Positions 18,611 through 28,753 of a stretch of DNA of 64,000 nt are shown in pieces (position 1 is the stretch's first letter; every line of letters begins with the position of its first letter). A program made the position numbers and the translations under genes. The notes under the pieces were generated by a model. It saw nothing but the letters and a program-made list of their open reading frames with translations, had not been told where the DNA came from and ran no database searches. The DNA comes from Yersinia aleksiciae (GTDB lineage: Bacteria; Pseudomonadota; Gammaproteobacteria; Enterobacterales; Enterobacteriaceae), in assembly GCF_001047675.1 (NCBI RefSeq), contig NZ_CP011975.1, positions 495,710 through 559,709 on the forward strand, given 5' to 3'.

Positions 18611-19597
18611 ATGAATCGCAAGAAGATTATTGTGGCCGTTGTTATTGTCGCCCTGTTGGCGGCGATGGGTTACGGATGGAGTTATTATCGTCAGCAACAC
18701 GACTCATCATTGACGCTGTACGGCAATGTAGATATCCGCACGGTGAATCTGGGTTTTCGGGTCGGTGGCCGTCTGGCATCGTTGGCGGTTGATGAAGGGG
18801 ACGACATCCAGCCGGGGCAACGACTGGGGAAATTGGATGACGGCCCTTATCTCAATGCACTCAAACAGGCGCAGGCCAATGTACAAAGTGCGCAGGCACA
18901 GCTGGCGTTGCTGAAAGCAGGCTACCGCGACGAAGAGATCGCGCAGGTAAAATCGGAAGTTTCCCAACGTGAGGCTGCGTTCAGCTACGCCGATAGCTTC
19001 CTGAAACGGCAACAGGGGTTGTGGGCCAGCAAAGCCACCTCAGCTAACGAGCTGGAAAATGCCCGCACGGCGCGTAATCAGGCGCAAGCCAATCTACAAG
19101 CGTCGAAAGATAAACTCGCTCAATATTTAAGTGGTAACCGTCCGCAGGAAATTGCACAGGCCGAGGCCAATCTGGCCCAGGCGGAAGCTGAACTGGCTCA
19201 AGCCCAGCTCAATCTGCAAGACACCACCCTACTCTCCCCATCCGCAGGCACTGTGCTGACCCGCGCAGTTGAACCGGGGACTATTCTATCCGCCAGCAAT
19301 ACCGTCTTTACCCTCTCACTGACCGACCCTGTCTGGGTGCGGGCCTATGTCAGTGAGCCCAACTTAGATAAAGCCATTCCGGGAACACAGGTGGAAGTTT
19401 TCACCGATGGCCGCCCAGACAAGCCTTATCACGGCAAGATAGGTTTCGTGTCGCCGACCGCCGAATTTACGCCTAAAAGTGTCGAAACGCCGGATTTGCG
19501 CACTGACCTGGTTTATCGCTTACGAATTATCATCACAGACGCTGATGATTCACTCAGACAAGGTATGCCGGTCACCGTCCGTTTTGCACAACCTTAA
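18611..19597 (+). CDS. ybhG: HlyD-type membrane fusion protein YbhG
   Basis: Periplasmic adaptor of the YbhGFSR ABC exporter, 328 residues. One N-terminal membrane anchor (residues ~5-20) is followed by the biotinyl-lipoyl half-motif [19 protein letters not shown] long alpha-helical hairpin covers ~75-200, rich in Ala/Gln/Glu with [13 protein letters not shown] and [18 protein letters not shown]. Next come the second lipoyl half ([16 protein letters not shown]) and the beta-barrel domain. It starts 68 bases after cecR and ends 13 bases before ybhF. Confidence 0.92.
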   Translation: MNRKKIIVAVVIVALLAAMGYGWSYYRQQHDSSLTLYGNVDIRTVNLGFRVGGRLASLAVDEGDDIQPGQRLGKLDDGPYLNALKQAQANVQSAQAQLALLKAGYRDEEIAQVKSEVSQREAAFSYADSFLKRQQGLWASKATSANELENARTARNQAQANLQASKDKLAQYLSGNRPQEIAQAEANLAQAEAELAQAQLNLQDTTLLSPSAGTVLTRAVEPGTILSASNTVFTLSLTDPVWVRAYVSEPNLDKAIPGTQVEVFTDGRPDKPYHGKIGFVSPTAEFTPKSVETPDLRTDLVYRLRIIITDADDSLRQGMPVTVRFAQP

Positions 19598-19610
19598 GGC
19601 GGCATAAGTT

Positions 19611-21362
19611 ATGAATGGAATCCAGCATCTCATCACTCTGGATGGCGTTGAAAAGCGCTTCCCCGGACTGGATCACCCGGCTGTCGCCAGCCTGACGACT
19701 GAGATCCGCAGTGGCGCGGTCACCGGTTTAGTCGGGCCGGACGGGGCCGGTAAAACCACCTTGCTGCGTATGTTGGCCGGATTGCTCAAACCCAGCCAAG
19801 GTAAGATGACGGTAGTGGGCCTCGATCCGCTGGAAAACGATCGCCAGTTACACTCAATTCTTGGCTATATGCCGCAGAAATTTGGTTTATATGAAGATCT
19901 GACGGTGATGGAGAACTTGACGCTGTATGCCGATCTACGTGGGGTGACGGGCGAACAGCGCCGCCAGACCTTTGAACGCCTGCTGACCTTTACTGATTTG
20001 ACCCGCTTTACTGAACGCTTAGCGGGCAAACTATCCGGCGGAATGAAACAGAAACTGGGCCTGGCCTGCACTCTGGTCGGTCAGCCCAAAGTCTTGCTAC
20101 TTGACGAGCCAGGTGTGGGGGTCGATCCCATCTCACGCCGTGAGTTATGGCGCATGGTACATGAGCTGGCGAGCGACGGTATGCTCATCCTTTGGAGCAC
20201 CTCCTATCTGGATGAAGCGGAGCAATGCCGCGAAGTCTTGCTGCTGAATGAAGGGAAATTGCTGTATAGCGGCGCGCCGCAGAGTCTCACGCAGCGCATG
20301 AGTGGCCGCACGATTCTGGTGGCCGCCCAAAGCGGAACCAACCGTAAACTGTTACAACATGCCCTCACCTTGCCGCAGGTCAGTGATGGGGTGATTCAGG
20401 GCAAATATGTGCGGTTGATCCTCAAGCCGGAGGTCGATCACCACCAACTACTGCCCCTGCTCAATCAGCCCAATGCCGAAATGATGGAGGCAGAACCCCG
20501 CTTTGAAGATGCCTTTATCGACCTGTTGGGTGGTGGCCCAGCCAGTGAGTCGGCACTGGCGAAAATCATGCCTAAAGTGGAAGGCAGTCATGATGAAACG
20601 GTGATTGAAGCCCAAGAGTTAACCAAGAAATTTGGTGATTTTGCCGCGACTGACCATGTGAATTTTAAGGTAAAGCGCGGTGAGATCTTTGGCTTACTGG
20701 GGCCAAATGGTGCCGGTAAATCGACCACATTTAAAATGATGTGCGGTCTGTTGGTGCCAAGCTCCGGTAACGCATTGGTGCTGGGAATGGATCTAAAGAC
20801 CAGCTCCGGTAAGGCACGGCAACATTTAGGCTATATGGCGCAAAAATTCTCGCTGTACGGCAATCTCACGGTTGAACAAAACCTGAAGTTTTTCTCCGGT
20901 GTTTATGGCCTGCGAGGCAAAACGCAGCGCGATAAAATAGCAGATATGACTTCAGCCTTTAATTTTACGCCGATTCTCAAGCAGACGCCGGACTCGCTGC
21001 CGCTGGGGTTTAAGCAGCGGCTGGCGCTGGCCTGCGCCTTGATGCATGAGCCGGATATCCTGTTTCTTGATGAACCAACCTCAGGGGTCGACCCGCTGAC
21101 GCGCCGCGAGTTTTGGCTGCATATCAATGGGATGGTCGATAAAGGTGTGACCGTCATGGTGACCACCCACTTTATGGATGAAGCGGAGTACTGCGACCGT
21201 ATCGGACTGGTTTACCGTGGCAAAATTATTGCGGCGGGCACGCCGGATGAGCTAAAGCAGCAGGTCGCTACTGATGAGATTCTAAATCCATCAATGGAAG
21301 AGGCATTTATCGGGTTGGTTCAGCGCTATGACCAGCAAAACGATAAGGAGCAATCGTCATGA
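19611..21362 (+). CDS. ybhF: ABC exporter ATPase YbhF (two nucleotide-binding domains)
   Basis: Cytoplasmic ATPase of the exporter, 583 residues containing two fused ABC domains. Domain 1 (~1-235) has Walker [10 protein letters not shown] (residues 42-50), signature LSGGMKQKL and Walker B LLLDEP. Domain 2 (~325-560) has Walker [10 protein letters not shown] near 364-371 and Walker B ILFLDEP. Its signature, however, is LPLGFKQRL instead of LSGGQ, so the two ATP sites are unequal. The gene overlaps ybhS by four bases (ATGA). E. coli work links the system to Na+(Li+)/H+ exchange and drug tolerance; the natural substrate is unsettled. Confidence 0.92.
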   Translation: MNGIQHLITLDGVEKRFPGLDHPAVASLTTEIRSGAVTGLVGPDGAGKTTLLRMLAGLLKPSQGKMTVVGLDPLENDRQLHSILGYMPQKFGLYEDLTVMENLTLYADLRGVTGEQRRQTFERLLTFTDLTRFTERLAGKLSGGMKQKLGLACTLVGQPKVLLLDEPGVGVDPISRRELWRMVHELASDGMLILWSTSYLDEAEQCREVLLLNEGKLLYSGAPQSLTQRMSGRTILVAAQSGTNRKLLQHALTLPQVSDGVIQGKYVRLILKPEVDHHQLLPLLNQPNAEMMEAEPRFEDAFIDLLGGGPASESALAKIMPKVEGSHDETVIEAQELTKKFGDFAATDHVNFKVKRGEIFGLLGPNGAGKSTTFKMMCGLLVPSSGNALVLGMDLKTSSGKARQHLGYMAQKFSLYGNLTVEQNLKFFSGVYGLRGKTQRDKIADMTSAFNFTPILKQTPDSLPLGFKQRLALACALMHEPDILFLDEPTSGVDPLTRREFWLHINGMVDKGVTVMVTTHFMDEAEYCDRIGLVYRGKIIAAGTPDELKQQVATDEILNPSMEEAFIGLVQRYDQQNDKEQSS

Positions 21363-22564
21363 CCGAGCCACATCCATTACCGACAAATCAGTCATCGACA
21401 GATAGAACGTCGGTAAATGAGGGTGAAACCTATCAAGACACTGGGTTTTCCTGGCGTCGGTTGCGTGCCTTATGCCGAAAAGAGACCCGTCAAATTCTGC
21501 GTGACCCCAGCAGTGGGTTGATCGCATTCGTCATCCCGCTACTGCTGCTGTTTATTTTTGGCTATGGCATCAATCTGGACTCCAGCAAGCTGCATATTGG
21601 CATTTTAATGGAGCAGCAGAGCAAACCCGCGCAGGATCTGGCGAACGCCTTTGCCAGTTCGCCCTACATTACGCCGCAAATTAGCGATGATCGTCCGGCG
21701 CTGATTCAGGCGATGCAAGCGGGGAAAATTCGCGGCTTAATCGTGATCCCGAATGACTTTGCCGAGCAACTGGCGCGGCCAGAGAGTCAAGCGCCGATTC
21801 AGGTGATTACCGATGGTAGCGAACCGAATACCGCCAACTTTGTGCAGGGCTACGCGCAAGGCGTGTGGCAACTCTGGCAGCAACAGCAAGCGCAAAACCT
21901 AGGGCAAAAAAATGATCCGCTGATTGAGGTTCAGGTGCGTTATTGGTTTAACCCCGCAGCCATCAGCCGACACTTCATTATCCCCGGCGCGATTACCATT
22001 ATCATGACGGTTATTGGTGCAATTCTGACCTCATTGGTGATTGCCCGTGAGTGGGAGCGCGGTACCATGGAGGCGCTACTGTCGACTCAAGTGACGCGCA
22101 GCGAGTTACTGCTGTCGAAGCTGATCCCCTATTACGTCCTCGGCATGATCGCCATGACACTCTGCATGGTGGTGGCGGTATTTATCCTTGGTGTGCCTTA
22201 TCGTGGCTCACTGTGGATATTGTTCGTCATGACCAGCCTGTTTTTAGCCAGCACGCTAGGGATGGGGCTGCTAATTTCGACCATCACCCGCAATCAATTC
22301 AATGCGGCGATGGTGGCACTGAACGCCGCATTTCTACCTGCGGTCATGCTGTCGGGGTTTATTTTCGAAATTGACAGCATGCCAGCAATAGTGCGCGCGG
22401 TGACCTATATCATTCCTGCCCGCTACTTTGTCAGTAGCCTGCAAACCCTATTCCTGGCGGGAAATATCGGCACCGTGTTGGTGGTTAATCTACTGTTCCT
22501 CATCGCCTCGGCGGCCGTGTTTATCGGCCTGACGGCATGGAAAACACAACGCAGATTAGATTAA
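21359..22564 (+). CDS. ybhS: ABC-2 type exporter permease YbhS
   Basis: Inner-membrane permease, 401 residues. A hydrophilic N-terminal stretch of ~50 residues precedes the first membrane segment ([18 protein letters not shown]). A large periplasmic domain (~75-200) is followed by five membrane segments, starting at [18 protein letters not shown]. The conserved cytoplasmic [14 protein letters not shown] motif is characteristic of ABC-2 permeases. It pairs with YbhR. The N-terminus is about 24 residues longer than the 377-residue E. coli protein; a later start inside this frame is possible. Confidence 0.9.
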   Translation: MTEPHPLPTNQSSTDRTSVNEGETYQDTGFSWRRLRALCRKETRQILRDPSSGLIAFVIPLLLLFIFGYGINLDSSKLHIGILMEQQSKPAQDLANAFASSPYITPQISDDRPALIQAMQAGKIRGLIVIPNDFAEQLARPESQAPIQVITDGSEPNTANFVQGYAQGVWQLWQQQQAQNLGQKNDPLIEVQVRYWFNPAAISRHFIIPGAITIIMTVIGAILTSLVIAREWERGTMEALLSTQVTRSELLLSKLIPYYVLGMIAMTLCMVVAVFILGVPYRGSLWILFVMTSLFLASTLGMGLLISTITRNQFNAAMVALNAAFLPAVMLSGFIFEIDSMPAIVRAVTYIIPARYFVSSLQTLFLAGNIGTVLVVNLLFLIASAAVFIGLTAWKTQRRLD

Positions 22565-22596
22565 GCATCGGTGAGATTAACGGAAGGAAGCAAAAT

Positions 22597-23703
22597 ATGT
22601 TTCATCGCCTCTACACATTGATTATCAAAGAGTTACAGTCACTACTACGCGAGCCGCAAACCCGCGCGATATTAATCATGCCCGTGATATTGCAGGTGGT
22701 CTTATTCCCATTCGCCGCCACTTTGGAAGTGACCAACGCCACCATCGCCATTTACAGTGAAGACAGCGGCAAAGCCTCGGTGGAACTCACCCAGCGCTTT
22801 GCGAAAGCCGAGGCATTTTCCCATGTGTTGCTGCTGCACAGCCCACAAGAGATCCAACCGGTGATTGATAACCAGAAAGCGCTGCTGTTGATTCGCTTCC
22901 CGGAACAATTCAGCGCGGATTTGGCGAACGGTAAAACCACTCAGTTACAGTTAGTGCTGGATGGGCGTAACTCTAATAGTGCTCAAATTGCGGCGAATTA
23001 CATTCAGCAAATTGTGCGTGATTACCAGCTAGAGTTAACCGCCGGACAAATTAAGCCCAATAACAGCGAATTAGTGATCCGAAATTGGTATAACCCGAAT
23101 CTGGACTACAAATGGTTTGTGGTGCCGTCATTGATTGCGATGATAACCACCATCGGCGTACTGATTGTGACCGCACTCTCTGTGGCACGTGAGCGCGAGC
23201 AAGGCACACTGGAACAGTTGCTAGTCTCCCCACTGACCACCTGGCAGATTTTTATTGGCAAGGCTGTTCCGGCACTGATTGTCGCCGCCTTCCAGGCAAG
23301 TATCGTGTTGTTTATTGGTATCTTTTTCTACCAGATCCCCTTTGCCGGTTCACTGGCGCTGTTTTACGGCACCATGCTGCTCTACGGTTTGTCGTTAGTG
23401 GGTTTTGGCTTGCTGATCTCATCATTGTGCTCCACTCAGCAGCAGGCATTTATCGGTGTGTTTGTATTTATGATGCCCGCGATTCTGCTTTCTGGTTATG
23501 TCTCGCCAGTAGAGAATATGCCGGTTTGGCTACAAAACATCACTTGGGTCAATCCTATCCGTCACTTTACTGATATCACCAAACAGATTTATCTCAAGGA
23601 TGCCAGTTTCGATATTATCTGGCACAGTTTGTGGCCGCTGTTGGTGATCACCGCCACGACGGGGAGTGTAGCCTATGGGATGTTTAGGCGGAAAATAGCC
23701 TAA
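22597..23703 (+). CDS. ybhR: ABC-2 type exporter permease YbhR
   Basis: Second permease of the YbhGFSR exporter, 368 residues, with the same layout as YbhS: an N-terminal membrane segment, a periplasmic domain (~45-165), then five membrane segments. The conserved phrase [16 protein letters not shown] lies in the cytoplasmic coupling region. The start at 22597 follows GGAAGG by seven bases. The frame is open 60 bases further upstream, overlapping ybhS, but that part lacks a ribosome-binding site. Last gene of the operon; a strong terminator lies beyond it. Confidence 0.91.
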   Translation: MFHRLYTLIIKELQSLLREPQTRAILIMPVILQVVLFPFAATLEVTNATIAIYSEDSGKASVELTQRFAKAEAFSHVLLLHSPQEIQPVIDNQKALLLIRFPEQFSADLANGKTTQLQLVLDGRNSNSAQIAANYIQQIVRDYQLELTAGQIKPNNSELVIRNWYNPNLDYKWFVVPSLIAMITTIGVLIVTALSVAREREQGTLEQLLVSPLTTWQIFIGKAVPALIVAAFQASIVLFIGIFFYQIPFAGSLALFYGTMLLYGLSLVGFGLLISSLCSTQQQAFIGVFVFMMPAILLSGYVSPVENMPVWLQNITWVNPIRHFTDITKQIYLKDASFDIIWHSLWPLLVITATTGSVAYGMFRRKIA

Positions 23704-23757
23704 AGGGGCAGGGACAGATTTCGGTTGATATTCGGTTTCGTGATTAGCTTCATCCCC

Positions 23758-23790
23758 AAAAAACAAAAAGGACACCAAACTGGTGTCCTT
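23758..23790 (-). terminator. Terminator between ybhR and ybhL
   Basis: AAGGACACCA (23768-23777) pairs perfectly with TGGTGTCCTT (23781-23790) around a 3-base loop. On the minus strand it is followed by a long T-rich stretch (A-rich at 23755-23767 on +), so it mainly serves ybhL, and possibly ybhR too. Confidence 0.85.
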
Positions 23791-23830
23791 CATCAATCTC
23801 ACGCCACTAGCCTAAACTGGCGAAACCTCA

Positions 23831-24541
23831 TTAACGACGGTTGCCGAAAATCCGCAACAACATCAGGAACAGGTTGATAAAATCAAGATACAGGGTTAAC
23901 GCGCCGACGATAGAGTACTTACGGAAGCTATCTCTATCATTAGCATCCAACTGTGCCCCCATATTCTTCAGCTTCTGAGTGTCGTAAGCGGTCAAGCCAA
24001 CAAACACTAACACGCCGATATAGGTCACAGCCCACATTAATGCCGGGCTTTTCAGCCAGATATTAACAATCGATGCCAATACGATACCGATCAGGCCCAT
24101 AAACAGCATGCTACCCATGCCGCTCAAATCGCGCTTGGTGGTGTAGCCGTAGAAGCTCATCGCACCAAACATACCCGCACAAATGATAAAGGTGCTGGCA
24201 ATCGAAGCACCGGTGTACATGATCAAGACACTGGAAAGTGTCAGACCGGTTAACGCGGAATAGAGCATGAACAGGCTGGTTGCCATCGAACCACTCAGGC
24301 GATTAACCATGCCAGAAATCACAAACACCAAACCTAACTGAGCAATAATCAGCCCGAAAAAGGTGATTTGGCTAGAGAAGATAAAGTTAAGTACCGCAGG
24401 GGTATTCGCTGCGTACCAGGCGACAACCGCCGTTAATAACAGACCACAGGTCATCCAGCCGTATACCTGCGCCATATATGCCTGAATGCCAGAGTTGGCA
24501 CGTTCGACAATAGAACCATTAGAGCGTGGATAGCGATCCAT
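23831..24541 (-). CDS. ybhL: Bax-inhibitor-1 family membrane protein YbhL
   Basis: Seven-helix inner-membrane protein of the BI-1/TMBIM (UPF0005) family, 236 residues. The N-terminal segment MDRYPRSNGSIVERANSG is followed by the first helix at ~25-45. The family signature in the fifth to seventh helices includes the conserved VFVGLTAYDTQKLK, whose Asp belongs to the proposed calcium/proton-sensing pair. Related bacterial proteins leak calcium; the role in enterobacteria is unproven. The start at 24541 has AAGG nine bases upstream; the longer frame from 24595 is unlikely. Confidence 0.91.
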   Translation of the reverse strand: MDRYPRSNGSIVERANSGIQAYMAQVYGWMTCGLLLTAVVAWYAANTPAVLNFIFSSQITFFGLIIAQLGLVFVISGMVNRLSGSMATSLFMLYSALTGLTLSSVLIMYTGASIASTFIICAGMFGAMSFYGYTTKRDLSGMGSMLFMGLIGIVLASIVNIWLKSPALMWAVTYIGVLVFVGLTAYDTQKLKNMGAQLDANDRDSFRKYSIVGALTLYLDFINLFLMLLRIFGNRR

Positions 24542-24684
24542 GGTAGTTACCTTATGCATATAAATAATGAAACAGGCTATCAACTGACAGCCCACCGACT
24601 CTTTTAGGTTACCACAGAAGTACCCTAAACAAGGGAGTAAAAATAGGTATTTAGCGCTGATCTTTACATGGGTTTACGTACGAT

Positions 24685-25137
24685 TTACCAGCGCTTGGCA
24701 GCGGCATGATCACTGTCCCGCGATTCGACCCAACGTTCGCCATCCGCCGTGGCTTCCCGTTTCCAAAAAGGGGCGCGTGTTTTGAGGTAATCCATAATAA
24801 ATTCAGCCGCATCGAATGCCATGCCACGATGCGCGCTGGTCACGCCGACAAAGACGATTTCGTCTCCGGGGAACAGCGGCCCAACACGGTGCATCACGGC
24901 GACCCGCTGTAGGGGCCAACGGCTACGGGCTTCAGCAATAATGTCAGCCAGCGCTTTCTCGGTCATGCCGGGGTAGTGTTCCAGCGTCAGCGCACTGACA
25001 CTTTCGCCCAAATTATGGTTGCGCACTTTGCCAGTAAAGGTCACGACGGCACCGTCTTCGTCGCACTGCGATAACCATTGATATTCATCGCCGACGTTGA
25101 AGGTTTCAGGCCCGACGTGGATTCGAGTGTGCTCCAT
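24685..25137 (-). CDS. moaE: Molybdopterin synthase catalytic subunit MoaE
   Basis: Large subunit of molybdopterin synthase. It takes sulfur from the MoaD thiocarboxylate and converts precursor Z (cPMP) to molybdopterin. 150 residues. Active-site region KTRAPFWKRE carries the two lysines (E. coli K119/K126 equivalents); FTGKVRNHN and GVTSAHRG are also conserved. The start is chosen at the third of three consecutive start-like codons (GTG-ATG-ATG), giving MEHTRIHVGPETF, which aligns with E. coli. It overlaps or abuts the moaD stop, so the two are translationally coupled. Last gene of moaACDE. Confidence 0.94.
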   Translation of the reverse strand: MEHTRIHVGPETFNVGDEYQWLSQCDEDGAVVTFTGKVRNHNLGESVSALTLEHYPGMTEKALADIIAEARSRWPLQRVAVMHRVGPLFPGDEIVFVGVTSAHRGMAFDAAEFIMDYLKTRAPFWKREATADGERWVESRDSDHAAAKRW

Positions 25138-25139
25138 CA

Positions 25140-25385
25140 TCACCCCCCTGTTACCGGCGGGAAGAAAGCCACTTCATCACCGGCAACCAGTGGATGCTGA
25201 GTGCTAACCAACGATTGGTTGACCGCCGTGAGCAATTTGCCCTCTTCAAGCGCTAACTGCCAGCGTTCGCCACGTTGACAGAGCGACTGTCTCAGTGCTT
25301 CGACAGTTGGAAACTCCGCCGCCAGTTGCAGGCGGTCAGTTCCCACCAGTTCACGGACTTGAGCAAAAAAGAGAATCTGAATCAT
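25140..25385 (-). CDS. moaD: Molybdopterin synthase sulfur carrier MoaD
   Basis: Small ubiquitin-like sulfur carrier, 81 residues, ending in the essential C-terminal Gly-Gly (FFPPVTGG), which becomes a thiocarboxylate after adenylation by MoeB. The N-terminus [13 protein letters not shown] and the beta-grasp pattern match E. coli MoaD. It overlaps moaC by four bases at 25382-25385 and is directly followed by moaE. Confidence 0.95.
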   Translation of the reverse strand: MIQILFFAQVRELVGTDRLQLAAEFPTVEALRQSLCQRGERWQLALEEGKLLTAVNQSLVSTQHPLVAGDEVAFFPPVTGG

Positions 25386-25861
25386 GGGTTCACCTTAAAA
25401 TCACCAGATTTCCCGCCACTTTTCGTCAACAGGCGAATCGGGCCAATTATCATGTCTTTTTGTACCGCTTTGCACATATCGTAAATCGTCAGTGCCGCCA
25501 CGGAAGCCGCCGTCAGGGCTTCCATCTCGACGCCAGTTTTACCGGTCAGGCGGCAACAGGACTCAATGCGTACCCGATTGTGCTCTGGCTGTGCTTCCAA
25601 TTGGACTTCCACTTTGGTTAGCAGCAGCGGATGACACAGTGGGATCAGTTCCCAGGTGCGCTTGGCGGCTTGAATTCCGGCAATTCGTGCAGTGGCAAAT
25701 ACATCGCCTTTGTGGTGGCTACCCTCAATAATCATTGCCAGTGTCGCGGCCCGCATCTCAACAAAAGCTTCCGCACGTGCTTCGCGCACGGTTTCAGCTT
25801 TGGCGGAGACATCCACCATGTGGGCTTCGCCAGCGGCGTTAATGTGGGTTAGTTGTGCCAT
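25382..25861 (-). CDS. moaC: Cyclic pyranopterin monophosphate synthase MoaC
   Basis: Second enzyme of molybdenum cofactor synthesis: it turns the MoaA product into cPMP. 159 residues. Conserved blocks are [14 protein letters not shown], the active-site [30 protein letters not shown] and the final GGKSGDFKV. It starts 39 bases after moaA. In E. coli moaB lies between these two genes; here it is missing. Confidence 0.96.
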   Translation of the reverse strand: MAQLTHINAAGEAHMVDVSAKAETVREARAEAFVEMRAATLAMIIEGSHHKGDVFATARIAGIQAAKRTWELIPLCHPLLLTKVEVQLEAQPEHNRVRIESCCRLTGKTGVEMEALTAASVAALTIYDMCKAVQKDMIIGPIRLLTKSGGKSGDFKVNP

Positions 25862-25900
25862 AAGTAATCCTATTCCCTTCGTTCTTGACGTTGTAGGGCA

Positions 25901-26881
25901 TCAGCCGCCAATAAACGATAAGTTCTGCGTAATGCCGCTGTTGCCCTGATGCAGGAAATGGGTCTGCTTCTTGGTTTGCAGTGCACTCTGAATTCGTGCC
26001 ATTAACTCATCTTGCTGATCGTCACTGCCCAGCAGATCACGCAGCGTAATGCCCTGTTCGCCAAATAAGCATAAATGCAGATTGCCCAACGCTGAAACAC
26101 GCAAGCGGTTACAACTGGCGCAGAAGTCTTTTTCGTATGGCATGATCAGCCCCACTTCCCCAACGTAATCAGGGTGATGGAACACTTGAGCCGGGCCATC
26201 ACTGCGCGCGCGCTCTTGCTGTTGCCAACCTTGCTGGAGTAATTGCTGACGAATAACACCGCCAGAGACATGGTGCTTGCGGAATAGATTGCCGCCCTCG
26301 CCGGTTTCCATCAGTTCGATAAATCGCAGTTGGATTGGTCGGGGTTTTATCCAATCGAGGAAGGCGCTCAAATTGCGGTCGTTGACATCGCGCATCAGCA
26401 CGGCATTGATTTTGACTTTGTCAAAACCAGCCTCAAAGGCGGCATCAATGCCTTGCATGACTTGATGAAATTTATCTTGCCCGGTGATAGCGTGAAATTG
26501 CCGTGGATCGAGGCTATCAACGCTGACGTTAATCGCTGTCAGCCCGGCTTCCCGCCATTGCACAGCATCACGCGCTAAGCGGTAACCATTGGTGGTCACT
26601 GCCAATGTACGGATCGCGGGATTTTGCCGGATAGTGGCGATGATATCGGTGAAATCACGTCGCATAGAGGGTTCACCACCCGTTAGGCGGATCTTTTCTG
26701 TTCCCAATAGAGCAAAGGCGCGGCTGACGCGGCTTATCTCGTCAAGGCTCAGAAAGCTTTTTAGTCCGTCAGGGCGATAACCATCCGGCAGGCAGTAGGT
26801 GCAGCGAAAGTTGCACACATCAGTGATCGATAGGCGCAAATAATAGAACTTGCGCGCAAATGCGTCAGTAAGTTGTACCAT
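25901..26881 (-). CDS. moaA: GTP 3',8-cyclase MoaA
   Basis: Radical SAM enzyme for the first step of molybdenum cofactor synthesis, rearranging GTP. 326 residues. The N-terminal cluster motif CxxxCxxC is at C23, C27 and C30. A second cluster motif, [19 protein letters not shown], lies in the C-terminal third, and the protein ends in the required Gly-Gly (FIGG). The ATG at 26881 follows AAAGG by 6 bases and matches the family start; the frame continues 45 bases further upstream without support. The leader holds a Moco-riboswitch-like structure. Confidence 0.95.
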   Translation of the reverse strand: MVQLTDAFARKFYYLRLSITDVCNFRCTYCLPDGYRPDGLKSFLSLDEISRVSRAFALLGTEKIRLTGGEPSMRRDFTDIIATIRQNPAIRTLAVTTNGYRLARDAVQWREAGLTAINVSVDSLDPRQFHAITGQDKFHQVMQGIDAAFEAGFDKVKINAVLMRDVNDRNLSAFLDWIKPRPIQLRFIELMETGEGGNLFRKHHVSGGVIRQQLLQQGWQQQERARSDGPAQVFHHPDYVGEVGLIMPYEKDFCASCNRLRVSALGNLHLCLFGEQGITLRDLLGSDDQQDELMARIQSALQTKKQTHFLHQGNSGITQNLSFIGG

Positions 26882-26885
26882 AACA

Positions 26886-26990
26886 CCTTTCCAAATACGG
26901 GAGATGCAGGTATTTCTACCTCGCACCCTGGTGGCTTAAAGCCACGGCCAGAGCATCATATTGTCCGTAAACGAAAAGCGTATTCGCGAC
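26886..26990 (-). promoter_or_regulatory. Molybdenum cofactor (Moco) riboswitch-like leader of moaA
   Basis: The moaA leader folds into a closed multi-stem structure. P1 pairs CGAATACG (+ strand 26979-26986) with CGTATTTG (26892-26899). Inside it GATGC pairs with GCATC. A stem CTGG/CCAG continues into GTGGCT-TTA-AGCCAC, and AGGTA-GAAA-TACCT forms a hairpin with a GNRA loop. The 3' arm of P1 ends about 10 bases from the start codon, beside the AAAGG ribosome-binding site, so it could control translation. In E. coli the moaA leader carries the Moco RNA motif at this place. The assignment rests on fold and position, not on an alignment. Confidence 0.65.
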
Positions 26991-27421
26991 ACGAGACAAC
27001 GTAGACACTAAGGCTAGGAGTTTATGTTCAGTCACAGTTTGCGGACCATTTCTGAACCATGGTTTAAAAAGTAAAGCTGACAACAGCAGCAAAATGCTAA
27101 AAACCCTACTTTTCCTAAAGATTCTAACGCTAAAACGACAGGATAGCCAATCGCTGTTTTTCGCTATATACATTCATATACAACGAGTTAGCTAATAAAA
27201 TTTACTGTTGCTTAGCCTATTTTAATCCACGTCCCATAACTTGTTTAAAATCACGAAAACAATGGCTTTTATCGCGTTTTCACAGCAAATCCGTTAACTT
27301 ATGCAGCAATTTCACCATTAGCGATACCCAATAGATTTCAAGGTGCATGTCGGCACCTACAATTCAAAAGATGACGGGTATACTCTATTAGAACCAAGCA
27401 CAATATTTAGACAGGAAAAAC
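26991..27421. other. Rest of the moaA-ybhK intergenic region
   Basis: About 430 bases between divergent genes. It holds the moaA promoter area (not pinpointed) and a 58-bp palindromic repeat at 27324-27381. No gene seen. Confidence 0.55.
27324..27381. repeat. 58-bp palindromic repeat (short ERIC-like form)
   Basis: It begins ATACCC and ends GGGTAT, with a perfect inner hairpin AGGTGC (27341-27346) / GCACCT (27353-27358). Its right end, TTCAAAAGATGACGGGTAT, resembles the end of the element at 59620-59665. It lies 41 bases before ybhK. Confidence 0.65.
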
Positions 27422-28345
27422 ATGCGAAATCGCACATTAGCGGATCTCGATCGGGTGGTTGCATTAGGCGGTGGCCATGGGCTGGGCCGAGTGATGTCGG
27501 CCCTCTCCCCTTTAGGCTCGCGCCTGACGGGTATTGTCACCACCACCGATAATGGCGGCTCGACTGGACGCATACGTCGTTCAGAAGGCGGAATTGCTTG
27601 GGGCGATACCCGGAATTGCCTTAACCAATTGATTACTGAGCCAAGTGTGGCGTCTGCGATGTTCGAATACCGTTTTGCCGGTAATGGTGAATTGGCGGGC
27701 CACAATTTGGGGAATCTAATGCTCAAGGCGCTAGATCACCTCAGCATCCGCCCAATTGAAGCCATCAATCTGGTGCGTAGCTTGCTGAAAGTGGATGCCT
27801 GGCTCATCCCGATGTCCGAACACCCGGTAGATTTGCTGGCTATCGATAGTGACGGACATCCGGTTTACGGTGAGGTGAATATCGATCAATTGGCTCAGAT
27901 GCCACAAGAGATGTTGCTGTCACCTCATGTCCACGCGACGCGGGAGGCAATCGAAGCCATCGGTCAAGCAGATGTCATTCTGATCGGCCCCGGCAGCTTT
28001 TTAACCAGCCTGATGCCACTGTTGCTGTTGGATGATTTAACGCAAGCTTTACGCCGCAGTTCTGCCAGCATGATCTACATCGGCAATCTAGGGCGTGAGC
28101 TCAGTGTCGCGGCAGCGGCACTCTCACTGCAAGAAAAGCTGGCCATCATGGAGAGCAAAATTGGCCGCAAAATTATTGATGCGGCAATTGTTAGCCCACG
28201 GATTGATATCAGTGGCGTAACAGATCGAATTATTGTCCAACAACCCTTGGAAGCCAAAGATATCCCTTACCGCCACGACCGTGAGCTACTACGCCAGGCA
28301 CTGGAGGCCACGTTACAACAGCTGGGCGGTGCAGCTTCCGCGTAA
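27422..28345 (+). CDS. ybhK: YvcK/CofD-family protein YbhK
   Basis: Member of the CofD/UPF0052 family, whose Gram-positive homologue YvcK (gluconeogenesis factor) binds UDP-sugars and is needed for growth on gluconeogenic carbon sources. 307 residues. The nucleotide-binding start is [17 protein letters not shown] (~11-27), followed by [13 protein letters not shown] and [10 protein letters not shown]. Later come [12 protein letters not shown] and [18 protein letters not shown]. It faces away from moaA, the same arrangement as in E. coli. The molecular function in enterobacteria is not established. Confidence 0.92.
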   Translation: MRNRTLADLDRVVALGGGHGLGRVMSALSPLGSRLTGIVTTTDNGGSTGRIRRSEGGIAWGDTRNCLNQLITEPSVASAMFEYRFAGNGELAGHNLGNLMLKALDHLSIRPIEAINLVRSLLKVDAWLIPMSEHPVDLLAIDSDGHPVYGEVNIDQLAQMPQEMLLSPHVHATREAIEAIGQADVILIGPGSFLTSLMPLLLLDDLTQALRRSSASMIYIGNLGRELSVAAAALSLQEKLAIMESKIGRKIIDAAIVSPRIDISGVTDRIIVQQPLEAKDIPYRHDRELLRQALEATLQQLGGAASA

Positions 28346-28358
28346 GCGAGCCAGGGCA

Positions 28359-28607
28359 TTACGCTTTGGATTTAGCTTGTAATGCCGCATTGTCAATCAT
28401 ATGGATATAGAGTGCTTCCACTTTAGCTCGTGCCCACGGGGTGCGGCGCAAAAATTTCAGGCTAGATTTAATGCTGGGATCACTGGTGAAGCAGTTGATC
28501 TGGATACGGTATCCCAGCTCTTCCCAGCCATAGTGCTCCACCAATTTGGTCAGCAATTGCTCCAGCGTAATACCGTGCAGCGGATCTTTGGATAGATGAT
28601 CACTCAT
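28359..28607 (-). CDS. VF530-family small DNA-binding-type protein
   Basis: 82-residue protein matching the VF530 (DUF2132) family: it starts with [16 protein letters not shown], then HYGWEELG and [23 protein letters not shown]. The solution fold of this family resembles DNA-binding domains, but function is unknown. It converges on ybhK with a 13-base gap and lies downstream of uvrB on the same strand, 146 bases away. The sequence is acidic at the N-terminus and basic at the C-terminus. Confidence 0.82.
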   Translation of the reverse strand: MSDHLSKDPLHGITLEQLLTKLVEHYGWEELGYRIQINCFTSDPSIKSSLKFLRRTPWARAKVEALYIHMIDNAALQAKSKA

Positions 28608-28753
28608 TATTTATCTCGCGCTTTATTAGGTGACAATTTTATCAGCCGCACACAGTAATCATGATTGGTTGATGCGACAAGTAAAATTCCCGATTTATCA
28701 CCTCATGAACACCCACGCCCTCTCAGCAATTCTTGCCCATCAATTCCTGCTCA

